Source of the DNA: VXYL01 sp965199875
GTDB lineage: Bacteria > Pseudomonadota > Gammaproteobacteria > Pseudomonadales > Azotimanducaceae
NCBI GenBank assembly: GCA_965199875.1
Contig: OZ241346.1
Location: forward strand, 3,286,001-3,350,000
DNA length: 64,000 nucleotides
Direction of reading: 5' to 3'
Of the stretch, positions 55,558 to 64,000 are shown one piece after another (the first letter of the stretch is position 1; every line of letters starts with the position of its first letter). The position numbers and the translations under genes are program-made. The notes beneath the pieces are model-generated. The model was not told where the DNA came from. It saw only the letters and a program-made list of their open reading frames with translations, and searched no databases.

Positions 55558-55625
55558 TGGCGCTCACGAGGCGGCTTCAATCTGGGAGCCTGCATAGTAG
55601 CCGATTGTGCTGTGGGTGGTCTTGA

Positions 55626-55742
55626 GGATGGGGCAAGCGTCCAGCGCCCGCGGGCGGAGGCGTCCGCGTCGCCATTGGCGTCGTACCCGGCCTGCTGCAC
55701 GACATGCTCCGTCAACTTGGACTGTCGGAGCAAGGCTTGTAG
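55626..55742 (+). pseudogene. HicA toxin C-terminal remnant
   Basis: The in-frame segment after a stop at 55623 ends P-G-L-L-H-D-M-L-R-Q-L-G-L-S-E-Q-G-L, a HicA-like C-terminus, 5 bases before hicB. The catalytic His-containing part is gone. Confidence 0.5.
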
Positions 55743-55747
55743 GGTAG

Positions 55748-56200
55748 ATGGCCCTGAGGACGGAGGCTGGAGGTCGAGTGCGATTGGCTTACCCGGCGGC
55801 GCTCCACCAACTGCCCGACACGGTGCTGGTGTCGTTCCCCGACGTGCCGGAGGCGCTGACCGAGGGCGAGACGGTGGAAGACGCCATGCGCGAAGCGGTG
55901 GATTGCCTTGTCGCCGCTTTGGGAGGGTATGTGCGGAGCGGTCAACGGATACCCGGGCCCTCCGAGCGTCCGAACGCCCCGCTGGTCAGGCTACCCGCCT
56001 TGGCGGCAGCGAAGGTGGCGCTGTACCAAACCATGCTTGGTCGGCATGAGGACAAGGCTGGCCTGGCGGAGCGCATCGGACTGACCGAGAGCGCACTGGA
56101 CCGGCTGGTGGACTTGGACCGGCGCTCGCCCATCGGCCAGGTGGAAGACGCGCTTCGTGCGCTCGGCTTGGCTCTGCGCGTTGAGGTCAGCACGGTCTAG
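55748..56200 (+). CDS. hicB: HicB-family antitoxin
   Basis: 150 residues. The HicB core reads V-L-V-S-F-P-D-V-P-E-A-L-T-E-G-E-T then D-A-M-R-E-A-V-D-C-L-V-A-A-L, followed by a C-terminal helix-turn-helix (L-A-E-R-I-G-L-T-E-S-A-L-D-R-L). With its toxin reduced to a tail fragment it is probably a surviving regulator or immunity gene. It is on the plus strand between minus-strand genes. Confidence 0.8.
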   Translation: MALRTEAGGRVRLAYPAALHQLPDTVLVSFPDVPEALTEGETVEDAMREAVDCLVAALGGYVRSGQRIPGPSERPNAPLVRLPALAAAKVALYQTMLGRHEDKAGLAERIGLTESALDRLVDLDRRSPIGQVEDALRALGLALRVEVSTV

Positions 56201-56327
56201 CCCAGCGACGCCGACCGGCGGGAGGAGTGCTTCGGCCTGCCCGGCGCCTGCCAACGCGCCAGTGCATGTGCAATAGGCATTTATGCCATAATCTGCCGCG
56301 AGGCCAATCTACAGGAGGTGCGAGGCG

Positions 56328-57628
56328 GTGCTGTTGCGATTCGGGGTTGAGAACCACCTCTCCATCCGCGAGCGTCAGGAGCTTGTCCTCACGGCAGCCA
56401 AGCGGGTCAAACGGTCGGATCCGGCGGTGCCGGTGCCGATTCTAAGGGAAGCGGCTGTGCCCGTGGCCATCCTCTACGGGGCGAACGCTGCGGGCAAGTC
56501 CAATCTCATCCACGCCATCCGGGCGATGCGCGGTCACATTGTGATGTCGCACAAGTCGGGGGACGCGGCGGATCCCATCCCGCACCACCCCTTTCTGCTC
56601 GACGACAGCAGCGCGGACAAGCCGACGCGGTTCGACAGCATGTTCACGGTCAATGGCCGCGACGCCAGCACACCACAGGAGGTCTACGAGTACGGCTTCT
56701 CCTGTACGGACGCCGAATATACGGACGAGTGGCTGCACCGGATCGTGCGGCGCAAGCGGCAAACGACGCAGGTGTTGTTCCATCGGACGACCGAGGACGG
56801 AAATGTACAGGTGTCCTTCGGCGGCCGGCTGCGTGGGGAGAACCGCGCAATCGCCTCGCTCACGCGGCCCAACAGCCTCTTCCTCTCGGCTGCGGCACAA
56901 AACAACCACCCGCAACTTGGGGCGATCCATCGCCAATTCGTGGAGCAGTGGCAGCTAGAACGGGGCGACTGCGTTGAACCTGAACTCGTCGACTTGTTTG
57001 CTCGCCTTGAGCACCAAGATGCCTTCATCGAGTTGATGCGCCAAGCGGACCTTGGAGTAGTAGACGGGGAGCTTGAGGACTACGACAGGCCCGAAGCGAA
57101 ACGGGAGAACTTACTTAGACTTAGAGCGCAAAGTGCGTTCGGCCACCCAACAGGATCAACCAACGAAGACGGTGAGCTGGTGCCTCCCCAGAAACGATTC
57201 CGTTTCACCCATGCGACCGCGGGGGGCGTGCGCACTCTGGATTACGATTGGGAGAGTCGTGGTACGCAAGTGCTCGCTTTTTTGCTATCCCGATGTTGAA
57301 TGCGATTTCTGGAGGATCACTGGTCGTAGTGGACGAGTTGGATTCGAGCCTCCACCATCGCCTAACGGAAGCACTGCTCAAGCTCTTCAAGGGCGCGACG
57401 AATCGCAACGACGCACAGCTGATCGCCACAGTCCACGACACGGCGCTGCTGCGCGACTTGGAACTCGACGAAGTTTGGCTCGCGGAGAAGGACGCCTCCG
57501 GGGCTTCGCGCTTCACGCCGCTGACGGACTTCCGCATTCGCTCGCGCGAAGACCTGGAGAAGGTGTATCGGGAGGGTCGCGTTGGGGGTGCGCCAGTGAT
57601 TGGCGATCTGCGGACCGTATTGGGTTGA
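56328..57628 (+). pseudogene. COG1106-type AAA ATPase, frameshifted at a T-run
   Basis: From a GTG at 56328 (AGGAGG 10 bases upstream) the first frame has Walker A G-A-N-A-A-G-K-S-N (51-59) and runs to 57299. The second frame continues at the same place with F-F-A-I-P-M-L-N-A-I, Walker B V-V-V-D-E-L-D-S-S-L-H and T-V-H-D-T. The break is at the six T's near 57280-57285; one more T would restore a single 434-residue protein. It could be a real mutation, an assembly error or slippage. COG1106 ATPases (RloA-like) work with RloB in anticodon-nuclease type defence; no RloB gene is adjacent. Confidence 0.75.
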
Positions 57629-57651
57629 CCACGAGCGCAGGGCTAGCCCTT

Positions 57652-58524
57652 CTATCCATCGTCCTCGCACAGGGCTAGAAACTCGCCCTCCGTGAGTATT
57701 CGCACAAGCAGCCCGTGCTCCTTGAGCAGGCTCTCCGCCTTCCGTTGCTTCGTCGACTTCCCATCCCTGAGTCCCTTCGCAGTTTGCGTTCCAACAACGA
57801 GGTAGTCTGTCTTGAAGCCCACGTTTGGCGTGAATGTGAAGCCGCAGCGTTCGGCCAAAGTCACCGCGTCCTGCCGCCGCATCCCCATTGCGCCGGTAAA
57901 GCACACCGTTTCGCCGAAGTGCTCGCCTTCGGGATTCGCCCCCTTCGTCTCGATCCCACTGGATTTGCCGCGTGGGCCTACTGGCAACTCGGCGCGTACC
58001 AGCCAGTGCTCCAACCCCTGGCCGGAATGCTCAAACGCCGCCAGAAGCACTCTTGCCGCCATGCGAGCATCCCCTAGGGCATCGTGGTAGCCGTCCTCGT
58101 CGAAAAGCCCCAACCGCTCCGTCACCGCCCGCAGCCCGTGGCGCTTATGCCCCCTCCAACAGCGCCGCGACACTTTCGCAGTGTCAAGCCATCGGACGCC
58201 CTTGAAGCGAACGCCCGCCGCGCTCAAGCAGCCTCTGTCGAAAGACGTGTGCGTGACAATCGCATCCACATCGCCAACGAAGGCGGTTGCCGCCTCGAAC
58301 GCGTGACGCAGCGACGGCGCATCACGCAAGGTCACCGCCTCAATGCCGTGAATGTCCACGAAGAACTCGTCAACGTCCGGTTGATTAACCAAGGTGGAGA
58401 ACTCGTCAACGATTGCCCCGTCCATGGCCTTGACCATGCCGATTTGACATATGGAAGCGCGGTCGTAGGTTGCCGTCTCTACATCCAAGGCCACGAAATC
58501 GCCCTGCTTAGAGTTCAAGCCCAT
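57652..58524 (-). CDS. DEDDh 3'-5' exonuclease with C-terminal BRCT domain
   Basis: 290 residues. The exonuclease domain (about 8-170) has D-V-E (Asp14, Glu16), H-T-S-F-D (Asp96) and H-D-A-L-G-D-A (His147, Asp152), as in DnaQ-like enzymes. A linker leads to a BRCT domain (about 205-290, G-E-T-V-C-F-T-G-A-M and D-Y-L-V-V-G). It probably trims DNA or RNA ends, with the BRCT binding nicked DNA or a partner. It follows drmD by about 170 bases on the same strand and may assist the island's defence genes. Confidence 0.85.
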   Translation of the reverse strand: MGLNSKQGDFVALDVETATYDRASICQIGMVKAMDGAIVDEFSTLVNQPDVDEFFVDIHGIEAVTLRDAPSLRHAFEAATAFVGDVDAIVTHTSFDRGCLSAAGVRFKGVRWLDTAKVSRRCWRGHKRHGLRAVTERLGLFDEDGYHDALGDARMAARVLLAAFEHSGQGLEHWLVRAELPVGPRGKSSGIETKGANPEGEHFGETVCFTGAMGMRRQDAVTLAERCGFTFTPNVGFKTDYLVVGTQTAKGLRDGKSTKQRKAESLLKEHGLLVRILTEGEFLALCEDDG

Positions 58525-58575
58525 TCGTCGTTTTTCTCCCGATCAAGCCAATCGCGCATCAGCGCCTTGGTCACT

Positions 58576-58636
58576 GATCTTAGTCCTCGTGGGCAACGCA
58601 AGTCCAAGCCCGCTGGACGCACTGGTCACTAAGATC
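58576..58636. repeat. Inverted repeat between drmD and the exonuclease gene
   Basis: Perfect 9-base arms GATCTTAGT and ACTAAGATC flank a smaller hairpin (GTCC/GGAC). Both arms are preceded by GGTCACT-like sequence. It may end drmD transcripts or be a mobile-element scar. Confidence 0.45.
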
Positions 58637-58697
58637 GTTGCGCGTTGACGGGCGTCTGGATGGCTGTCAAGGGCCATAGCATGACATTGAACGTACC

Positions 58698-61600
58698 TCA
58701 GTTCGTCTCCGGCCACAGATACACCAGCCCCACCGGCTCCACGCGCTGGGCCCGCACCTGGTAGAACGCCTTGATGCGCTTCGGTTCCTCCGCCAGGTCG
58801 CGGTCGAAGCTGTCGAGGCGTCGCCGCCAGTGGCGTTTGTCGGCTTCCAGCTGTTCGGCTTCGTCCGAGTTGAAGTCCAGCGCGAGTTGGCGGTTGCCTT
58901 CGTGGCGGGCGAGTTCTTCGATCACCCGTTCGCGCTGCCGGCGCAGCACCTCTGCAAGCTGCTCGGCCTCGGCCTTGCCGCGTTCGGCGAGTCGGGCGAG
59001 GGCGTCTTCGGCCAGGGCCCGGGCGCGTTCCTCCAGCTGCGGGCGCAGCGCTTCCACGTCGGCGGGCGCGGCGTTCAACAATCGTCCGCGCACGACTGCG
59101 TCGGGCTGCTCGGCGTGGCGGCTGAGCGACTCGTCCAGCAAGGCCAAAGTGCGCGTCTCGGTGTCGCGGGCATAGGCGCGCAGCGCTCCCTCCCGGCGGC
59201 TCGGCTCGATCCAGCGCGCGGTGACGGGCACCAGTTCCTCGTGCAGGCGTTCCGCGCCTTGGCCGTAGAGCGCCAAGCGGCCGAGCAGAATCACGCGGGG
59301 GATGGAGTCTCTGCTTTGCGCGAGGCAGGCGCGGGAGAGGTCGTTGTAGACGAAGCCCTGGGCGCGGAACCGCGCCAATAGGCGCTGGGCGACGCGCTGT
59401 TCCAAGTGCAGGTGAACGGTGTCGGCGGCGAACTCCTGGGGATCCTTGAACACCACCGGGCGGATCAGCGCCTCCTTGCGCCACTCGGCGAGCTTTTCGT
59501 CGAGCTTGCGCGGGCGCCGCAGGGAATCGAGCGTCGCCGTCCAGCTCGGGTCGGTGCGGGCGCGGCGTTCCAAGTCTGGGAACTCCCAGATCGTGCGGCG
59601 GGATACGTCCTGTCGGCGGCGCAATGGCGGCGCGTCGAGCAGTTCCAATGCGCAGGAGAGCGCGTCCCGAAATGCCTTTTCGTTGAACTTCGCCCAGTGG
59701 CGGGAGCGGTCGAGCACCGTGCGGCAACGCTCGATCTGCGCTTCCAGCGCGTCGCGGCGCTCGCGGGCGTCCTCCAGTTCTTCGGCGGCGCTGCGCTTGG
59801 CGCCGGCCGCCAGGTCCGCCTGTTCGATGGCGGCGCGCAGGGGCTCCGCCTGGTCGTGGCGAATGCCGCCGCGCAACCGGCGCTCCACGTCGTCGTCGAT
59901 CACCTGGGCGAGGCTGCCGAGTTCGCGCTTGATGGTCGCCGTCTTGCGCACCAGCACTTCCAGCACGCGATCCTCCGCGCGCTGCGGCAGTGCGAAGTAG
60001 TGGCAACGCACCTCGGCTGCCGGTTGCAGCTTGCGGTCGATGCGGCCGTTGCGCTGTTCGATGCGGCCGGGGTTCCACGGCAGGTCGAAGTGGAAGAGGT
60101 CGGCGCAGCGGGCTTGGAAGTTCAAGCCTTCCCGGGCGGCGTCGGTGGCGATGAGGATGCGCAGCGGCTCGGCTAGCGGGTTGGCGTTGAAGCGGCGCTG
60201 GATGTCCTTGCGGCGTGGGCCGCTGGTGAGACCGTCGATGACCGCGATGCGCTCGTCCGCATCTTCGGTGTGCTCGATGGCTTGTTCCAGAACGCGCTTG
60301 AGGTAGCGCTTGGTGCCTTCGCGGTTCTCGGTGAAGATCAGCACCCGGCGTTCGTTCCAAGCGGGCGCCTCGCCGCTCGGGCGTTCGCCGAAGGGCGGCA
60401 GATCCGGCACTTGGTTGGCGCGTATCCAGTCGATCAGGCGCCGCGTTTTCGCGTCCGGCTTGTGGCGGGCTTCTTCGGCGATGGCGCTCATCCGCTCGAT
60501 GAGCGCCTGTTCCTGCCGCCAGAGCTCGCCCGCCGCCGCGTTTCCGTCCGAAGCGCCAGCGGCCAGCGAGAGCGCCTTCACCTGCTCCTGTTCGGCGCTT
60601 TCCGCCGTCTCTTCGTCCCACTCGGCGCGCTCGTCGTCCGCATCGGGCGCTTGGAGGAACAGCGCCTGGTCGTGGGTGCCGAGCGTCGAATCTCCATGTT
60701 CCTTCTGCCATTGGCGCTGCACCGTCCGGGCATGAACGCGCAGGCTGCGGGCGAACGCCTCGACGGAAGAGAGCAGGCGCTGCTGCAAGCCCACCACCAG
60801 GAGGCCGGCGGCGGTGCGCGCCTTGGGCGGCGCATTGGCGAAGCGGCGTTCCCGCAGGCGGCGGTATTCGTCCAGCAGGCGGGAGAGCGCCAGTTCCGGC
60901 GCGTCTTTCGGCAGGCCGTCGATGGCAAGCCGAACGACGTTGCGTTTCGGGAAGCCGCCGCGCACGTCGCGGATGTCCTCCTTCAGGCGCCGCACCATCA
61001 CGTCTTCGAGGTCGCGCTTGCCGCGCACCTTCACGCCGCGGGTGAAGCGGTACGGGTCCAACAGTTCCAGCAGTGTCGAGAAGCTGTTCGAGTGGCCGTT
61101 GTGGGGCGTGGCGGAGAGGAACAGGCGATGCTCGAAGCGCGATCCCAGGTCGCGCACGGCGCGGGTGATCTTCGTCTCGATGCCGTAGCGGCCGCCGGAA
61201 GAGGGTGCCGCGTGATGGGCTTCGTCCAAGATCAGGAGGCTGCCGGGCAGCAAATCGCCCAGCCACTCGCGCAGCGGGTCCGCGTAGGCGGAGTCGATCA
61301 GCAGCTTGTGGGACACCAGAAAGCGCGTGTGCGTGCGCCACGGGTTCACGCCGAAGCCGCGCTCGCGGCGCATCCTGGAAACGTAGGCGCGGTCGAGAAT
61401 CTCGAACAGCAGGCCGAACCGATCCTCGAGTTCCGTCTTCCACTGTTCGAGCACCGACGGCGGCGCGGCCACCACGATGCGCTTCGCCTTGCGGCGCAGC
61501 AGCAGTTCCCGGGCGACGAGGCCGGCCTCGATGGTCTTGCCGAGGCCGGTGTCGTCGGCGATGAAGAGGTTCACGCGGGGCAGCCGGAGCGCCTTGCGCA

Positions 61601-61991
61601 GCGGCTCCATCTGGTAGGCGTCCAGCTGGATGCCGGCGCGGAAGGGCGCTTGGAAGAGGGCCGGATCGGTGGCGGTGGCGCAGTTCCAGCGCAGGGTGTT
61701 GAAGAAGGCGGCGAAGTAGCGCGGCGAGTCGAATCCCCTGCCGGCGAGATCGGCCCAGCCTTCCTCTTGGAGGATTCGCCGGTCCAGCTCGCAATCCCAG
61801 AACACGGTGAGGGCTTGGCCTTGGGCGTCGTCGTCCGCGCAAGCGAGCGAAACTTGGGGCGAGCCACCTGCGGGAGGAAAGGCCACCTCCTCCACCAGCC
61901 ACTGCCGCGAGCGCACCAGCACCAGGTCGCCGACCTTGGGCGGCTGTTCGGGGGTCGTCTGGGAAACGTCAAGCGGTTCGGCGAGAGGCAT
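58698..61991 (-). CDS. drmD: DISARM SNF2-like helicase DrmD
   Basis: 1097 residues. A DrmD-like N-terminus (V-R-S-R-Q-W-L-V-E-E-V) is followed by the SNF2 ATPase: D-D-T-G-L-G-K-T (Walker A, about residue 149), L-L-I-L-D-E-A-H-H-A (about 255), S-A-T-P-H-N-G, and the second lobe with T-D-A-A-R-E-G-L-N-F-Q and R-N-G-R-I-D-R. The C-terminus is coiled-coil and Arg/Glu-rich. DrmD defines class 1 DISARM together with DrmMI. It is the first gene of the set and is read from a promoter duplicated from hrcA. Confidence 0.9.
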   Translation of the reverse strand: MPLAEPLDVSQTTPEQPPKVGDLVLVRSRQWLVEEVAFPPAGGSPQVSLACADDDAQGQALTVFWDCELDRRILQEEGWADLAGRGFDSPRYFAAFFNTLRWNCATATDPALFQAPFRAGIQLDAYQMEPLRKALRLPRVNLFIADDTGLGKTIEAGLVARELLLRRKAKRIVVAAPPSVLEQWKTELEDRFGLLFEILDRAYVSRMRRERGFGVNPWRTHTRFLVSHKLLIDSAYADPLREWLGDLLPGSLLILDEAHHAAPSSGGRYGIETKITRAVRDLGSRFEHRLFLSATPHNGHSNSFSTLLELLDPYRFTRGVKVRGKRDLEDVMVRRLKEDIRDVRGGFPKRNVVRLAIDGLPKDAPELALSRLLDEYRRLRERRFANAPPKARTAAGLLVVGLQQRLLSSVEAFARSLRVHARTVQRQWQKEHGDSTLGTHDQALFLQAPDADDERAEWDEETAESAEQEQVKALSLAAGASDGNAAAGELWRQEQALIERMSAIAEEARHKPDAKTRRLIDWIRANQVPDLPPFGERPSGEAPAWNERRVLIFTENREGTKRYLKRVLEQAIEHTEDADERIAVIDGLTSGPRRKDIQRRFNANPLAEPLRILIATDAAREGLNFQARCADLFHFDLPWNPGRIEQRNGRIDRKLQPAAEVRCHYFALPQRAEDRVLEVLVRKTATIKRELGSLAQVIDDDVERRLRGGIRHDQAEPLRAAIEQADLAAGAKRSAAEELEDARERRDALEAQIERCRTVLDRSRHWAKFNEKAFRDALSCALELLDAPPLRRRQDVSRRTIWEFPDLERRARTDPSWTATLDSLRRPRKLDEKLAEWRKEALIRPVVFKDPQEFAADTVHLHLEQRVAQRLLARFRAQGFVYNDLSRACLAQSRDSIPRVILLGRLALYGQGAERLHEELVPVTARWIEPSRREGALRAYARDTETRTLALLDESLSRHAEQPDAVVRGRLLNAAPADVEALRPQLEERARALAEDALARLAERGKAEAEQLAEVLRRQRERVIEELARHEGNRQLALDFNSDEAEQLEADKRHWRRRLDSFDRDLAEEPKRIKAFYQVRAQRVEPVGLVYLWPETN

Positions 61992-62307
61992 GTCGAGCTT
62001 CTACCGCCGGTGGCGCCGTGTGCGTGTTTCGCGAGCTGCCATCAGCGCTACTGTAGACCGTTAGGCTAAGGAGCGCCAACGACGGGAACGGTATTCGAGT
62101 ATTGGCTGGGAGGATCGTGCGGCAGCTTGATCGGCTGCCGGAGTATCGTGCTATGGTGCGGGCCGTGGGCTGATCAGACGGCATTGCGGCGGGTTTTCCG
62201 AACGCGGCGGCAACGGTCGATGGAGCCTTCGTCCCTTGTAAGCACCGGGTAGGCGGACCGCGAGAGTCCCTTCTCCACGGGCAATCGGGCCGCCGAACAC
62301 GAACTTC
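61992..62307. other. Divergent drmD-recN control region
   Basis: Holds the recN-side repeat copy. On the minus strand TTGGCG (62074-62079) and TACAGT (62050-62055), 18 bases apart, face drmD. An hrcA-like ATG at 62042 opens a 13-codon frame that stops before drmD, a frameshifted hrcA start. For recN a TTGATC and a TATGGT lie near 62128-62158; no LexA box was recognised. Confidence 0.55.
62004..62088. repeat. Island-end direct repeat, copy at drmD/recN
   Basis: Partner of 30297-30380 in direct orientation; core 62024-62080. A missing base near the start codon breaks the hrcA frame and an added T lengthens the promoter spacer to 18. Confidence 0.85.
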
Positions 62308-63969
62308 ATGCTACGGGCGCTGAACATCCGCAACTTCGCACTGGTTGCCGAACTGGACATCGAATTCGCGGCCGGGCTTACCGTCATCACCGGCGAATCC
62401 GGCGCTGGCAAGTCGATCCTGCTCGACGCTCTTGGCTTGGTGCTGGGTGCCCGGGTCAAACGCTCGCAGCTGCGCCCGGGTTTCGACGCCTGCGAGGTGA
62501 GCGCCGAGTTCAACTTGGCCGACGCGGCCCCCAGTCTCGAGACGCTCGCCCGGCTGGAGCTGCTCGTGGACGGCGAGGAAGCCACCTGTCTGGTGCGACG
62601 CACCGCCAACGAGCAGCGCTCCCGGGCGTTCGTCAACGGCACCCCAACCACCCTCGCGGTTCTGCAGTCGCTGACCGAACCGCTGATCGACGTTCACGGT
62701 CAGCACGAGCATCGGCAATTGACGTCCCGGCCTGCGCAGCGGCGTTTGCTCGACGAGTTCGGCGTCGACCCGACGTTGATCAAGGAGACCGCCGAGAGCT
62801 ATCGGCGGCGCGAAGCGCTTGCCAGCGAGCTCGCCGAACGTCGGCAGCAGGCTGAGCGAATGCGCGAACGCGAAAGCCTGCTGCGCTACCAGGTGGACGA
62901 ACTGGCCGCTCTTGGCGACATCGTGCAGCGGGCGGACGAGCTCACCGCGACGCACAAACGCCTGCATCGGATGCAGGAGCTGACCGCTGCGATCGGCCAA
63001 GCGGCCGTGGAACTGGAAGACGAACTGCTGGGCCGCGTTGGCGGCTTGACGAGCACCCTCGCCAACCTTGACGACCCCCATCCGAATCTGCTTGCGGCCG
63101 CCGAACTGGCCACTTCCGCCCAAGCCTGCCTCGACGAAGCCCTGGGCGAGCTGCGCAGCTACATGCAGTCGTTTTCCAACGACGACGGCGAGCTCGGCGA
63201 AGTGGAAGACGCTCTGGCCGCCCTTCACGACGTGGCGCGCAAGCATCGAGTCGCCGCCCCTGAACTCGCCACCCGGCTGCGCTGCCTAAGCGAAGAACTG
63301 GAGTCGCTGTCCGCCCTCGATGCCAGCGTCGACCAACTCGCGGAACGTGCGGCCGCCGCCGAAGCGGGCTACCGCAATGTCGCCAAGCGGCTCTCCACGG
63401 TGCGCCGCCGAGCGGCGAAGACGTTCTCCGAAAGCGTCACCGCCACGCTTCGCGAGCTTGGCATGGCGGGCGCTTCGGTAGGCGTTGCCTTCTCGCCGAG
63501 CGAGTCCGCCGCGGGCCTTGAGACGGTGAACTTCCAAGCCGTCACCAACTCGCGCTTCGGCGCGGCAAGCCTTGGCGACATCGCATCCGGGGGCGAACTG
63601 TCGCGCATCAGCTTGGCCATTCAGGTCGTTACGGCCGAGAGCTCGCGCCTGCCGTGTCTGATTCTCGACGAAGCGGATGTCGGCGTCGGCGGCACTTCCG
63701 CGGACGTGCTCGGGCGCATGCTGCGACGCTTGTCCGCGCACACCCAGGTCATCGCCATCACCCACGCGCCGCAGATCGCGGCCTTGGGCGACCAGCACCT
63801 CGTGGTGGCCAAGAACAGCGAACAGGACGTCGACATTCGCGCCCTTGAAGGCAGCGAACGCACCGAGGAACTTGCGCGCATGCTCGGCGGTCGAAAGGTG
63901 ACCGCCGACACCCGCGCCTACGCCCGGGCGCTGCTCGCCGAAGGTGCCGGCGCCTCGGCAAGACAGTAG
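62308..63969 (+). CDS. recN: DNA repair ATPase RecN
   Basis: 553 residues, complete. SMC-like: Walker A T-G-E-S-G-A-G-K-S-I (about 29-38), central coiled-coil (about 150-370), signature S-G-G-E-L-S-R-I-S-L-A and Walker B L-I-L-D-E-A-D-V-G-V-G-G near residue 450. It organises DNA ends in double-strand break repair. It normally borders hrcA or grpE in Gammaproteobacteria, so it marks the right edge of the inserted island. Confidence 0.97.
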   Translation: MLRALNIRNFALVAELDIEFAAGLTVITGESGAGKSILLDALGLVLGARVKRSQLRPGFDACEVSAEFNLADAAPSLETLARLELLVDGEEATCLVRRTANEQRSRAFVNGTPTTLAVLQSLTEPLIDVHGQHEHRQLTSRPAQRRLLDEFGVDPTLIKETAESYRRREALASELAERRQQAERMRERESLLRYQVDELAALGDIVQRADELTATHKRLHRMQELTAAIGQAAVELEDELLGRVGGLTSTLANLDDPHPNLLAAAELATSAQACLDEALGELRSYMQSFSNDDGELGEVEDALAALHDVARKHRVAAPELATRLRCLSEELESLSALDASVDQLAERAAAAEAGYRNVAKRLSTVRRRAAKTFSESVTATLRELGMAGASVGVAFSPSESAAGLETVNFQAVTNSRFGAASLGDIASGGELSRISLAIQVVTAESSRLPCLILDEADVGVGGTSADVLGRMLRRLSAHTQVIAITHAPQIAALGDQHLVVAKNSEQDVDIRALEGSERTEELARMLGGRKVTADTRAYARALLAEGAGASARQ

Positions 63970-64000
63970 ACTCGCCTTTCCCAACGGATGGCAGCCCAGT

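Larger units (their letters stand above)
30297..62088. mobile_element. Defence island inserted between hrcA and recN
   Basis: The recN-hrcA neighbourhood is contiguous in many Gammaproteobacteria, but here about 31.7 kb separates them. The ends carry a direct repeat of the hrcA 5' region. The content is almost entirely defence and toxin-antitoxin genes: DISARM, CBASS, restriction-modification, a PARIS/OLD-like pair, DUF5131/TcmP, several PIN systems. No integrase, transposase or tRNA gene was found, so the mode of entry is unknown and may have been homologous recombination. Confidence 0.75.

Noticed and set aside
30297..62088. Integrase, transposase, tRNA attachment site or CRISPR array in the island
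   Set aside because: None was recognised on either strand; no regular spacer-repeat pattern exists.

Overview
The window is high-GC DNA with dense, mostly non-overlapping genes. It looks like a chromosomal segment of an uncultured gammaproteobacterium: the order recN / hrcA-grpE-dnaK-dnaJ-dapB is the gammaproteobacterial heat-shock neighbourhood, and the large TonB-dependent receptors with a V-V-T-G-S-R-I-R-R type plug start are typical of oligotrophic Gammaproteobacteria. The species cannot be named from sequence alone.

Left part (1-25 kb), nutrient uptake: a cut-off pullulanase-like lipoprotein divergent from a LacI regulator; a Sel1-type secreted protein; two convergent CRTAC1 (FG-GAP/UnbV) plus TPR cassettes; two giant TonB-dependent receptors, one with an acidic calcium-loop insert; a Uma2 nuclease-like protein; a serine hydrolase translationally coupled to a GMC oxidoreductase; a PIN-domain pair; and glucokinase.

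Housekeeping block (23.2-30.3 kb, minus strand): hrcA, grpE, dnaK, dnaJ, a relE-like remnant, dapB and glk, with sigma-32-like promoters before grpE and dnaK. recN (62.3-64.0 kb) is the expected neighbour of hrcA but lies about 32 kb away.

Between hrcA and recN sits a defence island of about 31.7 kb. Its ends carry an imperfect direct repeat of the hrcA promoter and start region (core 52 of 58 aligned columns identical). The backbone reads as a class 1 DISARM set in one orientation (drmD, drmMI, drmA, drmB; no drmC seen), but every gap between DISARM genes is filled with other defence modules. Between drmD and drmMI: a DEDDh exonuclease-BRCT protein, a frameshifted COG1106 ATPase, a hicAB remnant and a BbrUII/HgiDII-like restriction-modification pair. 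Between drmMI and drmA: three small genes, an orphan HigA, DUF5131 with a frameshifted TcmP partner, degraded vapBC, an unknown gene with a frameshifted PIN partner, a compact type II-short CBASS operon (cyclase, E2-like protein, patatin effector), an XRE-ImmA/PIN pair and vapBC. Between drmA and drmB: an AAA ATPase plus DUF3226/TOPRIM pair (PARIS/OLD-like), flanked by an 87-bp near-perfect duplication of the drmB 5' end.

The main novelty is structural. At two scales (whole island at hrcA, small module at drmB) the insertion lies at the 5' end of a gene and leaves a second copy of that 5' end at the far junction, so the target gene stays intact. No integrase, transposase, tRNA or CRISPR array was seen.
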